The notes beneath the pieces are model-generated. The model searched no databases and was not told where the DNA came from. It worked only from the letters and a program-made list of their open reading frames with translations. From Pratylenchus scribneri (taxonomy: Eukaryota > Nematoda > Chromadorea > Rhabditida > Pratylenchidae), in the NCBI GenBank assembly GCA_030063045.1, contig JAQSEB010000124.1, forward strand, positions 496,001-560,000: 64,000 nt of DNA, written 5' to 3'. Position numbers and translations under genes: made by a program. Shown here piece after piece: positions 34,197 through 48,000 of this stretch; position 1 is the stretch's first letter, and every line of letters starts with the position of its first letter.

Positions 34197-35305
34197 TTTA
34201 AAAATATATTCTCTAAATTAAAAAACTAAATTAATTAAAGGACATTTTAAAATATTATTTTTCATGGAGACAATTAATTCAAAAATTGGATTCCCAGAAA
34301 ATTGATAAGCCGTCAGCAGCGGGGAAAATCAGACATGAGTAAACTATTCAATATATAATAAGATTAAAAATTCTAAAATTTAATGATTTTCAAGATTTAC
34401 TTTAAAAACCGATGTTTAATTCGTCTTATAAATCATAAAAACAAATGATTAGAATAGAGAGGGATAATCAGCAGGGAAGAAAATGGAGGGGGGATGATCA
34501 GCGGATAAAATGTAGGGGAGGGGAGGGGAGGGGGATGATCATAAAAGAAAATGGAGGAGAGTGATTGATGGGGGGAGGGAGGGAAAAAATGGCCATAAAT
34601 AAAGACAATGGAAAGGCATATTAAAAAGGAGTGGGGAAAATCAATCAATAAATGGCCATAAAACAAAGGTTTCGAAGGGAAAATAATAATGACGGGTTGG
34701 CGTCATTCATCTGTGTCAGTAGTAAATATACCTCAAATGTAACAATTCTTCCTTTGACACCACCTCAAAATGCTGCGGCATCGGGGCTACAAATAGTACA
34801 AACAAACACATATTGAATGAAAATTCGAAAATGAAACCGGTTAGTATTTTTGTCTGTTCAATTATGCCAATTTTGGGCATTTAATAATGTATCAACTATG
34901 AGATATTGCCTAATTAATAATTCATTTAACATTCATTTAAATTTTAGTGTTGGTATTGGTCCTGTTATGTTGATTCTAATTTATTGAAAACCATTACTTA
35001 TTTATTATTTTTGAGATTGTGAAATTATCAGTTCATAGTTTTGCGTCTAATGTTGAGTTAGAATTTTGCAATTCATTCATTAGCCTAGAAAGAAACTAAT
35101 TATTGGCTAATTTTACAATTGACTTACTTTCCACACTCACTCAGCAGTTTCCCTTGATCAATTTTCCTTACTGACCAATTTTCATCTGACCAAATTTTCA
35201 TCAAGTTTCCTAATTGAACTGGTCTTCGGAATTTCAAGAATTTAACAGAATGACTTAGTTTATAATTTTGGCTAATGTGACTATAAAAATTGTATGGGTA
35301 TGCGA

Positions 35306-35690
35306 CGGTTAGTGGCCGGCCGGTTAGTGGCGGACCAGTTTTTGCTTTATAACTCATCTTAATCTAAACCATATTGAATGTTTTTATATTCATTTGATAG
35401 AGCAATGCAATTATCTATTGAATGATATAAAAAACAGTTTATATTGTCTTAAATAAAAAAAGTTGTGATTTTTTTAATAAAAATGGGCAAAATAGTGTCA
35501 AATTTGATGGTTTTTGAATTTTAAAAAATGTAAAAATATGTTTTAAAATTTGAATTTTATATGGACTGATAGAGAATTTTTTGCTCTTTTCAATGATATA
35601 TAAAACATTATAAACCATTCATTAGGCGCCTAGCTATTAGCTTTCGCCACTAAACGGCCGCGCCACTAACCGGCCCACTCCGAAATTGTA
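35306..35690. mobile_element. Palindromic element with iterated GTTAGTGGC motif
   Basis: The left end reads GGTTAGTGGCCGGCCGGTTA then GTGGCGGACC; the right end reads CGCCACTAAACGGCCGCGCC then ACTAACCGG, i.e. the same motif inverted. The interior is A+T-rich. The element is GC-rich only at its ends, as in the other families here. Exact termini and target duplication are unresolved. Confidence 0.6.
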
Positions 35691-35819
35691 TTTGTTGGAA
35701 GGCCTTTAATTAAATTTAAAATTGTGAATTATGTATAATTTAAATTAATCAAAAATTGTGAATTGATTATTCAATTTTCCAAGATCTCAATTGCCTTTTC
35801 AAATTAAAAATACCCACAG

Positions 35820-35970
35820 AATGTCCTCTGATCATTCAAAATCCCATTCATAATATCCTCTGATTATTCAAAATCCCATTCATAATATCCTCTGATCATT
35901 CAAAATCCCATTCATAATGTCCTCTGATTATTCAAAATCCCATTCATAATGTCCTTTGATCATTCGAAAA
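35820..35970. repeat. 32-bp tandem repeat, about 4.5 copies
   Basis: The unit is AATGTCCTCTGATCATTCAA followed by AATCCCATTCAT, with alternating ATATCC/ATGTCC and GATCATT/GATTATT variants. A decayed array of similar sequence is at about 60070-60165. Both lie upstream of coiled-coil genes. Confidence 0.85.
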
Positions 35971-36040
35971 CTAATTTTAATATCTTTTTCCTTTACACAA
36001 ATTATCATTAAAATTGGAATTTAAAAAAAATAATACAAAT

Positions 36041-39000
36041 TCAATAATGGATAAAATGCATGGGAATTGAATTCAACAATAAAAATGCCAAAAATATCCA
36101 TCCAAATGGTGGTGATATATTCATGCCATTTGTTCCATTTGCCGTCGCCTTCTTTCCTCCACCATCATTGGTACCCGACGGCATATTTTTCCCATTTGAT
36201 GATGACATTTTCGAATCATTTCCTTCCTTCTCGTCATTTCCGACATCATTTGTTGATTCTGATTCTGTTGTGCCATTACCACCGCCTCCAGCAGCCTTAT
36301 CTCTATCGCTCAAATCGATCAGCAATCCACCATTTTCGTTCGTAAAGCCAAGCTAAAAAATTTTTTAAATAATTTTTGGTGATTAAATTTTAATTTAAAA
36401 GTTTTTAATTATTTTTAAGTCAACAAAAAATCCAAAAATGCAAAAAAAAATTTAGAAAAAAAGTTAATTATTGAACCTTTGCCGGATCGCCGGGCACACA
36501 ATTGTATGAGTCAGCAATTTTGAGTGTGTAAAGCCCTTCGCGGCAAACACAAATTGTTCCATTGCATTGGGAGTCCAACAAACATTCTTGGCCCTTTTCA
36601 CATTTTTGACCTTAATTAAAAAAATTATTAATTTTTAAAAATAATTTTTACCCGGGAATGCAATGCGTTCTCCACTTCCATCTGCTGAGCCCAATCCCAA
36701 TCCACTGTCCCCGCCAGCCCATTGTTGATTTTGATTCTCATTTTGGTATTCATTGTGCAATTCCGGCAACTCTGCTCTAAGGTGGACAGAAAATTAATTA
36801 CATTTTAAGATTTTTGAATGGAAATCAAAAATATTTTTATATTTAATTATTTCTTTAGAAATATAATTTAATTATTTTTTTAAATTTACTCCGTGAATGG
36901 ATCGCCCTTTGGATTTGGCCACCCCAAAATGCGTTGCTCATTTTTGTTCGTATTTTTCAGCCATTCCATCAAAGGCTCAAAATATTCCAACATTGGGCCA
37001 GCGTCTATTAGAAATTTTATTTTAAAATTTATTATAAATTGATTTTTTCTATACCAAGTTGCCGACTTCCAGTCAATTTTTCGAAGGCATTTATCCAGGG
37101 AATTGAGCCACCTTGGGAAATTGCCTCATGCACGGACTGGAAAATTAAAATATTTAATAAAATTTTAAATATATTTTTATTTTTTTTTGCATAAATTTTA
37201 TGAATTGAGTATGCCATTAAATAAAAATTCTAAAATAAGAAAAATTTAAATTAAATATATTCTCAATTAAATAATAAAAATGTATAAGAGAAAGTTGTTT
37301 TTAATAATAAAAAGACTGCCTTCAAATTAAGAAATTTAAAGTGCTTTTTTATAAGAAAAAAAATAATAAAAAATTAAACTAAACAATTTTACAAAAATTG
37401 TTAGTTTCACCTGGAATTCATTTTTTGTTGGCAAACAGCCTTGGCTAATTTTATCAATTCCACTGCACAATTTTTTCAATACTTGGAATTGGGCAATATA
37501 AGCGATGGCATCCCTTAAAATGGGGCAAAAAAATTATGAAAAAAAATTGTTTCATTTTTTCTTTAAAATATTTATATATATTTTTGGTTTGCTAGGAAAA
37601 ATAAATAAATAAATAAATAATTTAATTTTTTTTTATTTTTTGCCTTGTTGCTGGCGCATGAAATTGGGTGATGGCCGGTGATGAGACCGCATCATATTCA
37701 ATTGCCTTTGGCAATGCCATTGACGGAGCACGGATTCCTTGATATTTTTGTCTGAAAATAGTTTTAAAAGTAATTTTTAAAGGATAATTAATACAATTTC
37801 TCAAATAGAAATAAAATTCCTATTTTTTTTTTCTAATAAATCCACAAATTTGAACTGCAGTTTACTGACCGTAATGCCCACCATTCCTGCGACCAATTTG
37901 ATGAGTTCACTTTGCCCTCAAAAACGGCGTAACGCCATTTATCTTTGAAGAAGGAAAAGGAAGGATAATTACAATGTTTGAAATTTTTATTTAAATTATT
38001 TTCTGATATTTTTTCACCGAAAAATTATAAAAAATTGCAATTTGGCTAATTAAATGGAAATTCAAAAATTGCAATTTGGCTAATTAAATGGAAATTCAAA
38101 AATTGCAATTTGGCTAATTAAATGGAAATTCCTGCTCCAAAAATTGATAAATAATTTTTCATTTCCTTATCATTGCCCATCACCCATGCCCACCGGCCAC
38201 AATGGCAAAAGGCAATTTGACAATTTCCTCCAATGCCTCCTTGTAGAGTCGATTAATTTCGGCTGGCCCATTTCGTTCCGTTTGGGGGTCAATCAATTTT
38301 TGCGCCCGCAAATATTCTGGGTTCAAAGCCAAAATGCTGAATGCGCCGGCCAATGCAGAACTGAGGCTGAAATTTATGGGAAAATTTTATTTTTTTTAAA
38401 AATAAAATATTGGAATGCCTTGGATTCGGTGCATCCCTCAAAAGGATTGGCTGCTTTCTGGAGCCATATTGATAGAATAATTTGGCCAAAAGACGATGGG
38501 CATTCACAAAATCATAAAAATGGAAAATAATTTTTATTATAAATTATTTTTTATTAAATTTTTGGTAAGGAAATTTTTCGTTAATTTTTTGGGAAAAAAA
38601 GATTAATTTAATTTAAAAAATATTTTACTGACTTGTTCAGTCAATTGTCCGCAAACTTTGATCCGATAGTCATCGTTGCCATCCATCTGTTAAATTAAAA
38701 AAAATGAAACATTAATTTTTTAAATTAATTTTAAAGAATTATTTTAATTCTATAATTAATTAGGCAGACCATATCATAGGCAGTGGCCGGATGGCAAATC
38801 ATATCCTTGGCCCAATTTCGAGTGAAAATTGAATTCGTCCAAAATGATTTTGGCAGCCGCTCGAATCCAACATATTTCATGAAACGATAGACCTTAATTT
38901 TTTAGTTAAAAGAATGGGAAAATATTAATTTACATAAAAAATCATGGAATTTACCCAAAACTTTTCGTCTCTAAAATAAATAATCCTTTTTTGGGGCCGT

Positions 39001-42000
39001 ATAATTTGGTATAATAAAATATTGGATTAACTTAAAAAAGATTAGCAATAGACTTAGTTTTGGATGTATTTATTAGGCAGGACAAGATTTAAAATTCTCT
39101 TTGGCTTAGTTTTTGGGCCTCAAAAATGCTTTTTTTCCGATAAAAAAGGTAAATTCCATGATTATTGGGTAAATTAATTGATATTCTATATAAGGAATTA
39201 TAAAATCATAAAATTTTTTAATTCATGATTTTTTTACTTAAATAATTCAAAATTAATTATTTTGCAAAAATTTTTTTTGGACAATTTAATTTGCCCTCTT
39301 TTTTTGTTGTTGTTTACCTTTGCAAACATCACTCGGACTGTATAATTTTGTGCATGGAATGCGTCCACCAGCTCATTGGCAATTTTTTGCCCTTCCGCCG
39401 GCATTTCTTCCCCAAATGGTTTGGTCAATTCGTAATAGGCGGACCATGAATCGCCATTTAGGCTTTTCAACAAATGCAGAGGCAATGGCCCATCCCGACT
39501 GACTTGGCCAGCTTTTTGATTCTGATTATGAGGGCAAAATTTAAATATTCCACTTTTTATTTTATTTCATTTGTAAAAAAGATACTTGTTGTTTAATTTA
39601 ACGGGGGGGGGGGGGTGCAAGATTTTAATGAGAAGGGGCACTTGTTGGAAATTTATTATTCTGCCTCCTTCATTAGCTTTTTTGGCTTTATAACATAACT
39701 AATCTTAACTACTAAAACTAATCTTCTATAAATAAAATTAATCCAGACCTACTCTTATTATAATTCTACCCAACCCTATAAATCCTTCCGGATCTACCCT
39801 AAAAATAATTCTAACCTTGACATACTCATGAAGATAATCAGTGTAATTTTGGTCTCGGCTAATAAGTGCCGGAAGCCTTATGCGATTTATTATAGTGTAT
39901 AATTAGATTTAGGGCAGATCCACAGAAGACAGAAGGGATTTAAGATAGGTAGGATTCGATTTATGGTAGATTGGATTGGAATTGAATTTGGTTTTGGCAC
40001 TCTATAATTTAATAGTCATTTATGTAAAGGGGGAGGCAGAATAATGTATTTTTCTGTGATTTCTCTCACACTAAAGTCTTGCATTCCAGCAGTTAAAATC
40101 TTGCATCCCCTTTTATAAGGAATACCGTAAAATATTTAATTTATTACATTTTTGTTAAATTCATTTTTAATAATCCCACATTCCCCCACTTCTTCATTGC
40201 CCTTTTTGCTATGGATTGAGGCCAGTCTCGGACGAAAATATGCCATTAATTGTTCATAGAGTGGAGCCATTTGTGTGTAAAGAATGTCCAATTGTTGGCC
40301 AATATCCAATTGGCGTTCGGGGAAAAATCCAAATTGCCCAGGCAATTCGTAGACGGCACGCCATTGTGCACCAGCGTCGGGGAATCCATTCAATCGAGCT
40401 CCTTTAATGAATGAATCCAAATGTTAAAGTTTGCTATTGGCAAATTTAATTAAGTCCCATTTTGGTGAAGAAGGAAAAAAAGAAGTGTCCCCCTTTATTA
40501 TGGGTTATCAAGATTTCAAGGTGGTCATTCAGGGATAGGATAGGAAAAAATCACCGCATAAACCCCCTAAACCATATCAACACACACAGAGGAGAGAGTC
40601 TTAATTTTTCATGAACTTTTCCATTTTTGACAAAAATGAGAACTTAAAGCTTAAACATGTATCAAAATTTTTAATTCAATTCCGTCTCTTTTTGAACGAG
40701 AATAAGATTTGCAATAAATTTTAATTAACATAATTGAAAATTCTGTTTCTGTGGAAAGTAAAATTGTTTTCGGAAAGTTTGAATTTTTCCGGCTAATTTT
40801 AATTCTTTCCGCAAGTTTTAGATTATTGTAGAAACGTTTTAAGGAAACCCATACATTTCTTCAAATGCAAAGACATTCAAATTTTTTGATAAATTAAAAA
40901 TATTTATCATAGAGGAAATTTAAGCCTTTTGAATGGCATTTCACTTTGTCATAATTTGGTTATTGAGAATGGACAGAGGGAAGTTTACCCTACACATTCG
41001 CCAGAATTTATAATTCTCCCTGTGGGTTTATTTAAAGGATTATTTTGGAAAAATTTAAATTTTGCAATAACTAAAATACATCCTCCTCGATCCACACCTT
41101 TGTTACTCAATTCGACCAATTCGGCATAACTGGCCGTCAAATTTGGGCCAGCAGCAAGGCGCCATTTCTGCCACAGCTCCAAACATTGTTGGGCATCGGC
41201 GCTTGGCCCATTCAAAAGTGTTGGAATGTCGGAGAATTTTAGTAGGCATGCCGTTTTATCGCCGTCCATTGGAGCTGAAATAAACGAGAAATTTTCAATG
41301 CATTTTTAGTAAATAAATCATTTTTTTAGAAAAAAATACTCGATTTGTTATACTAATTTATGCCAAAAATTTATGGCCTTACCTTTTCCTGGTTCCCCGC
41401 ATAATTGAGTGTGAGCGAATTGTTGATTTATGGAAAGGAGGAGTCGATTGAATTCGGTCAATTCCGCCTGATCCAATGCGTTCATGCCTTGCTGGGCCAA
41501 CACCGAAAGTTGCACTCGCTCGGCGGTGCCATATGCAAATGCAGTAGCATTAAATTGTGCAGCTTGTTGGGCGGTAGCTCGGAGAAAGGCGCGGCCAACC
41601 TTAAAATATATTAATTTTTATGTTCGATTTTTTTTAATGCTTTTTGATGTCATTTTTATTTTAAATTTTTTAAAAAATTTTGTATTTTAAAAATTATTCA
41701 TTAAGTTTTTAAATTTTAATTTTTGGCATTTCGTTTTTTTGGAAAAGAGAATTGAGAAAAGAAGAAAAAAGGAAGAGGGAATAAATGAAAATGATGAGAT
41801 AAAGAAAACGACAAATTTAATGCGGCCGGCGTCGGTGGCCATTCCGCATCCGCAGTCCAAAAGCCAAAAAATAAGTAAAACGGTTTAGAATTGCCGTATT
41901 ATTAACTTTGGTTCTACGAATTCAGCATTTATTAATGCTAAATAAGATCTGGAAAAAAAATCCTTTACGTTTTCATTGATTTTTAATACCAATTCTAGAT

Positions 42001-45000
42001 TGTCGTCTATTAATTAAAAATTAATCTTAATCCATATTTTATTTTCCACTTTCACATAAAAAAATCGAAAAATTTAGATTAAGAATTGAAAGATAATTAA
42101 TTGAAGAACAGCAGAAAACAAAGCGACGAAAACAATGATGAAAAATTGGGACCGGGATGGGAGTGAGAGCAGAAGCGAATTTGATGATGATGAGTCACAA
42201 ATGTCAAGGTTTATTTAACTTGATAAAAACAAATTAATACCACGAAATTATTCAAGTTCAAGTGATCAACAACAATTGCAAAAATGCAACAGCCAAGAAC
42301 AGCAGGGAGAAAATTGTGAATTGACCACAGACAAAAATGGCGATGATAGAGAGGAAGAACAAATACCATGGTTTGCATTCTACATACATTTATGCAAAAT
42401 ATTCCTTTTAAATTATCACAACTGGACAATGTTTTAGCTAGTTAAACATTTGATTTTGGTTGGGGTTTTCCAGTCAGAGAGCTAAATCCTAAACTAATTT
42501 CTAGGTTTAAAATCCCTGTAAAACCTTGAATCAAATATCTTTATTCGTAGCGGTGAATTGAACTAGCACTAGCATGCTCGCATTAAATATAATTAATTTT
42601 AATTAAATTATACTGACAAAGACAATTTAATTTCGGACTAGCGACTAGCCCAGCTTGTCGCGAGCATAAGCATTTTTAACTAATCGAGGTTCGAGGACTG
42701 AATCTGTATTGATGACTTTGTTATCAAATTAAAGAGTATTAGCAGCACTACCACTACAGATTATTAGCTAAATATAAATAACTCTTAATTTTATTTAAAT
42801 TGGTTCAAATATTGATGAAACTGCCTTTAAAGACTTAAATCACTTTTACTAAAAGAAAAAGAAAGGATTAACGAATTTTTCAATGGTTTTTGGGTGCAAT
42901 TTCATTATTTCTGAACCAATTTAAATAAAATGATAACTTTAATTAAATAAGCCAATCTTCTACTCTAATTTTGTACCAAAATCATCAAGATTGGTTCAGT
43001 TCTTGACGAGTTATTAGCAGTTAAGCACTCGCGACAAGTTGAGCTGTCCCAACCCCATGTCCGGCTGGTTAAATTTCACATTTTCTTTATAATTATTTAT
43101 TATTCTACTATTTTATTTTAGCACACTTCATTCCCGATTTGTGATTTTGCCAGACCAAATGGTAAATGCAAAACACAGAAAATCCGCTAACTACATGTGC
43201 CCCGAATTTTATCGACTTATGCTCTTCCGAATTCATCCCTACAAATTTAACCCCGTATCGACTGCCGTGGAAAAGAAAATGCTCAAACAAATCAATAAAT
43301 GTTGGCATCCATTGATTACACGCACAGTTCTGGTTTTTTTACATTTATTTAATAATTTTTTCAATCCATTAATTTGATATTTTTTGTAATTTGAGAATAC
43401 CAAATCCACCGAATTTGATATTTTTGAATAATATTTTCCATAAGTAATTATATTAGAATTAGGAATGCCCGGCAAGTAATTTTTCTCCAAATTATACCCC
43501 AATCCTTAATGCAAATATTTTAAATTGTGTGCTCTGCTAGCTGCTACTAGGCACGTAGCAAAGCCACAGTGGTGGGTGCTTTGGAGAACCCACATACGAA
43601 ATAGAACAGCATTTCTCCTTAATATCCTAAAAAAAAATTCGCACTAATTTCTCATTAAAATTTTGAAATTTTTCAACAATTTTTAATATGGTATTTGCTT
43701 TTAAAAAATAAATTTTTGTTCTCAAGCCAACAAAAAATTGGCATAAATATTGAACAAAATATTGAGGCCAATTCATACTTTTTAGCTTCCTAATTGCCTT
43801 TTTCAATAAAAAAAATCAAAAAAAACTTCCACTCAGAATTAATAATAAAAATAATATTTTTCCCCTTCTTAAGGACAACGATGAAATAGCGCCAGCCCCA
43901 TCCGTTGCTCACAATCGCCTCTACAGCTATGAATGCTTTGATTGCCTCTTTCAACTCGATGGTTTCCCGTTTGTGCCACTGGTCTACCTCATCTGCGATC
44001 ATTTCATCGATTGTCCCTCTCATTTGGTGCAGCCGGATGTGCGCGAAAAATTTTTGCGAGAACGGTGAGTTTTTTTAGGAGGGAATTATGGGAGGAAAAA
44101 ATTATTTTATTTTTTTTTAATTTAAAATTTTAAATCCTATAGAAAAAAGTTTTAATTTTTAATAAATTTAAAAAAATTTAATCTTTAATTTTTTAATTTT
44201 CCACGATTTTCAGTGAATCATTCCACGCATTTTTTGGCCCCGATTTCAACCATGACTTTTTGTTGCCCAACGATGGGAGCGCCATTCTAACATTGTGAGT
44301 AAATAATAATCAAATAATAAAAATTAATATTTTATCAAACTATTGGGATTATTATTTAAATTTTCCATTCAAAGAGTTTTTGTAACCAAAAAATTTTTCC
44401 AAAATTTATTTTTGACTTAATTTTATCAAATAATTCTGAAAATGAATTTCATTAGATAATAATAAAAATTTGATTGTAAAATCATTAAATCTTAATGTAA
44501 AATTGTAAAATAAATTTAAATTTTTCAAAAATAATTTCGCATAATTTTTTGCTATTTCAGTCATCCATTCCATCCTCTGGACACTTATCATTGCACGCTA
44601 AAAATGCCATCCGATTATTGCGCAAAACGGGCCAAACAATTTAAGGAATGGTTAGAAAAGGACTATTCCCTGATTCGGGACGAAGAATTTATTGAGGAGA
44701 TTGAAGAGGAAGAAGAAGAAGATGAGGTGGAGGATGAAGAAGATGAAAATGAAGAAGATGAGGAAATGATGGAAATGGAAGAAGGTCCTATGGAATTTTG
44801 GAATCCTCCTAATGACCAAATGAATTTTTCAGCAAATGATGTAAATGTGGAGGAAATGGAAGAAAAAACGGAAGCAGAAAAAATTGACGAAACTGTGAAA
44901 GATGTGGTTTTGGCTGCAAATTTGCCACCAACTTGTGAAGTAAGTACAATTATTTTATATTAAATTTTATTTTTAATTTTTAGCATTGCGGCAAAACATT

Positions 45001-48000
45001 TGCAAAGCAGTGGCAATTGAATAGGCATGTTCGAAATCATAGTGGGTTAAAAAATAATTTTTTAAAATGTTATCCATATGTTTCTTCAGCTTTGCCATTT
45101 GAATGTGATTGGCCCGGATGCGGGAAAAGATTTAGCCAGAAAGGTCTTTGTCAAAATCATATGAAAAAACATCGAGGTGATTAAATTTTAAAAATTGACG
45201 AAATTTAATTTAAATTTAAATCCAGATGGCCTTCCTATAGAGAATAGAGAGGAAAAGGAGATGGCACTGTCTTGTGAAGTACGGGCAATTTATTTTAATT
45301 TTTTTTTAAATTTATTTTCAGTATTGTGGCGAAGCATTTTCGAAGCAATGGCGCTTGAATTTACATGTTCGAAAGCATAGTGGGTGAATTTAAATAATTA
45401 TTAATAATAAATTTGCTTAAATTAAAATTTTATAAAAATGTATATCCATATATTTCAGCCTTGCCAATTGAATGCGATTGGCCCGGATGCGAGAAAAAAT
45501 TTGCCAGCAATGATAAGTGTAAACGTCATAAGAAAACACATCGAAATTGAGGAAAAAACGGAAAGAATGAATTTTTGATTATCTACGCTTTTTTGTTGAC
45601 TATTTTAATAATTTTTCGTTGTTATTTATTTTAAATTTGTTTTTGAATTTTGCCATTCTCTTAAATTTTTGAATAATTTTTTTTATTAATTTCCATTATT
45701 TACTTTCTTTTTACTAGAGTCCGGACCCGGACCGTGTTTTACCCGGAACCCGGGTCATTTTGAACAATCCCGGGTTTCCCCTGGGTTCCCGGGTTTACCG
45801 GGGCCCGGCCCGGAAAAATTTTGAAGAAAAACCCGGCCAGGAAATCGGGTCTCTGACCCGGGTTTTCGAAGAAATTATTATTTTTTTATTCCGAAATTTT
45901 TAATTTATTTATATTTATAATATTATCAATTAATTTTATCTTAACTGATCATTTTATACATGTATTTTAATTTTTTCCTTTTTTATAACGATTTATAGCC
46001 TTTTTCAAAAATAGGAAACCCGGCCCGGAAACCGGGTCTTTGACCCGGGTTTACCCGGTTTTTCAAAAACCCGGGTTCCTGGGCCCAGCCCGGAAAATTT
46101 TGAATAAAACCCGGGTATCCAGGCCCGAAAAATCTGAAAAACGGACTCTACTTTTTACCGAAACCTTTTTAATTAATTAATCCAAAATACATTTTAATCA
46201 CAAAAACACATTTACAATTGAAAACTCAATTACAATCGAAAACACAATTGCAATCGAAAACACATTTACAATCGAAAACACATGTACAATCGAAAACACA
46301 TTTACAATCGAAAACACAATTACAATCGAAAACACATGTACAATCGAAAACACATTTACAATCGAAAACACAATTACAATCGAAAACACATTTACAATCG
46401 AAAACACAAATACAATCGAAAACACATTTACAATCGAAAATACATTTACAATCGAAAACACATTTACAATCGGAAACACAATTACATCGAAAACACAATT
46501 ACAATCGAAAACACATTTACAATCGAAAACACATTTACAATCGAAAATACATTTACAATCGAAAATACATTTACAATCGAAAACACATTTACAATCGGAA
46601 ACACAATTACAATCGAAAACACATTTACAATCGAAAACACATTTACAATCGGAAACACAATTACAATCGAAAACACAATTAAAATCAAAAACACAATTAC
46701 AATCGAAAACACATTTACAATCAAAAACACAATTACAATCGAAAACACAATTAAAATCAAAAACACAATTACAATCGAAAACACAATTACAATCGAAAAC
46801 ACAATTACTATCGAAAATACATTTTATTCAGAAACAATTAATCGCCCTACCTCCTCAGCTTCATCCAAATATTGTTTTGTTGTGTAGGAGGCAGCAGTGA
46901 AATAATTCCATCCTGCCAAGGCCATTTGCTGCAAAACGCGTTGTAACTGGATGGAATAGCCGGACAGCCAACTTTGCGTACGGGCTGGGTCCGAAATGGA
47001 ATTTGGCGGCTAAATCGCAAAGGAAATAATTAAATTCAAATTTTTTATAAAATATTAAATAATACTATTTAAAAATAACCCCTAGAAATTAAATTTATAA
47101 AAATAATAATAATTAAAATATAATAAAAATACATCCAAATTTTGGGTTCGCCAATAATCGCTGGAATTGACCAATGCCAGGGCATCTTTATTCACTTTTT
47201 GCGGCAAATTTGAGCTACCAGCGGCAATCTCTTGTTTCGAGGCGCCCTCCGCCACGGTGCCCTTATTCAAAAAATTGTCTACCAACGATTGGATGACCTA
47301 AAGCAATATTTAAGATAATTTATGATTTTCCAATGGAAACCATCATCGATGATAATTTTGAGCGTATGATATGTCTAACGGTCTATTAAAGTAAAAACAG
47401 CTACAGCTTTGAAATATAAATAATAAAAATTATTAATTTAATTAATTTGTTATGAAGATAATTTACAAAAGCTTTTTCCAAATTTATTACATATCCTCAT
47501 TCCCCATATAAAGAAAAGGTCTCCAAGAATACCATGTGTTAATGTTAACTGTTGTAGATATGAAATTAAAAATATTTTAGAAAAGACACTATCCTAACTC
47601 TCAAAGTAAAAATTTGATCAAATACTAATTTTATATAAATTTCGTAAGATAATAATAATTAATTTTTCAAAGCTTTAATAATATTATTTTCCTTTTTATG
47701 TATTTTATAATTATTTTAAATAAATTTTTCAAAAATTTACATAGTATGTTACTAAGGATTATAAGAAAAAATTTTATCGAAAAAAAATGTTAAATAAAAA
47801 TATTTGTTTAAAATGTCACCTCATTGTCCACATCGTCTGGTTTTGCCTGATTTCCGGCCTGATGAGTCTGTTCCCGTTGTTCATTTGTGAGCAACGATAT
47901 TCCATAGTCCTCTTCACCGACTGCTGCTGCATCTCCCGATGCCATGACATCGTCGAAAATGATGCCCGGAGGCGATGCATTTCCCATTTGAGATTGAAGG

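Larger units (their letters stand above)
34197..36040. other. Spacer with G-rich stretch, palindrome and 32-bp tandem repeat
   Basis: No gene supported. Contains a GGGGAGG-rich run (about 34480-34580), an inverted-repeat element (35306-35690) and tandem repeats (35820-35970), listed separately. Confidence 0.5.

Noticed and set aside
36060..36356. Plus-strand frames over the last acn-1 exon
   Set aside because: Shadows of the minus-strand exon, which has matching splice phase and a coherent C-terminal tail.
46218..46887. Long repeat-protein reading frames on both strands
   Set aside because: They arise from an 18-bp tandem repeat without stops and have no start context, splice sites or homology.
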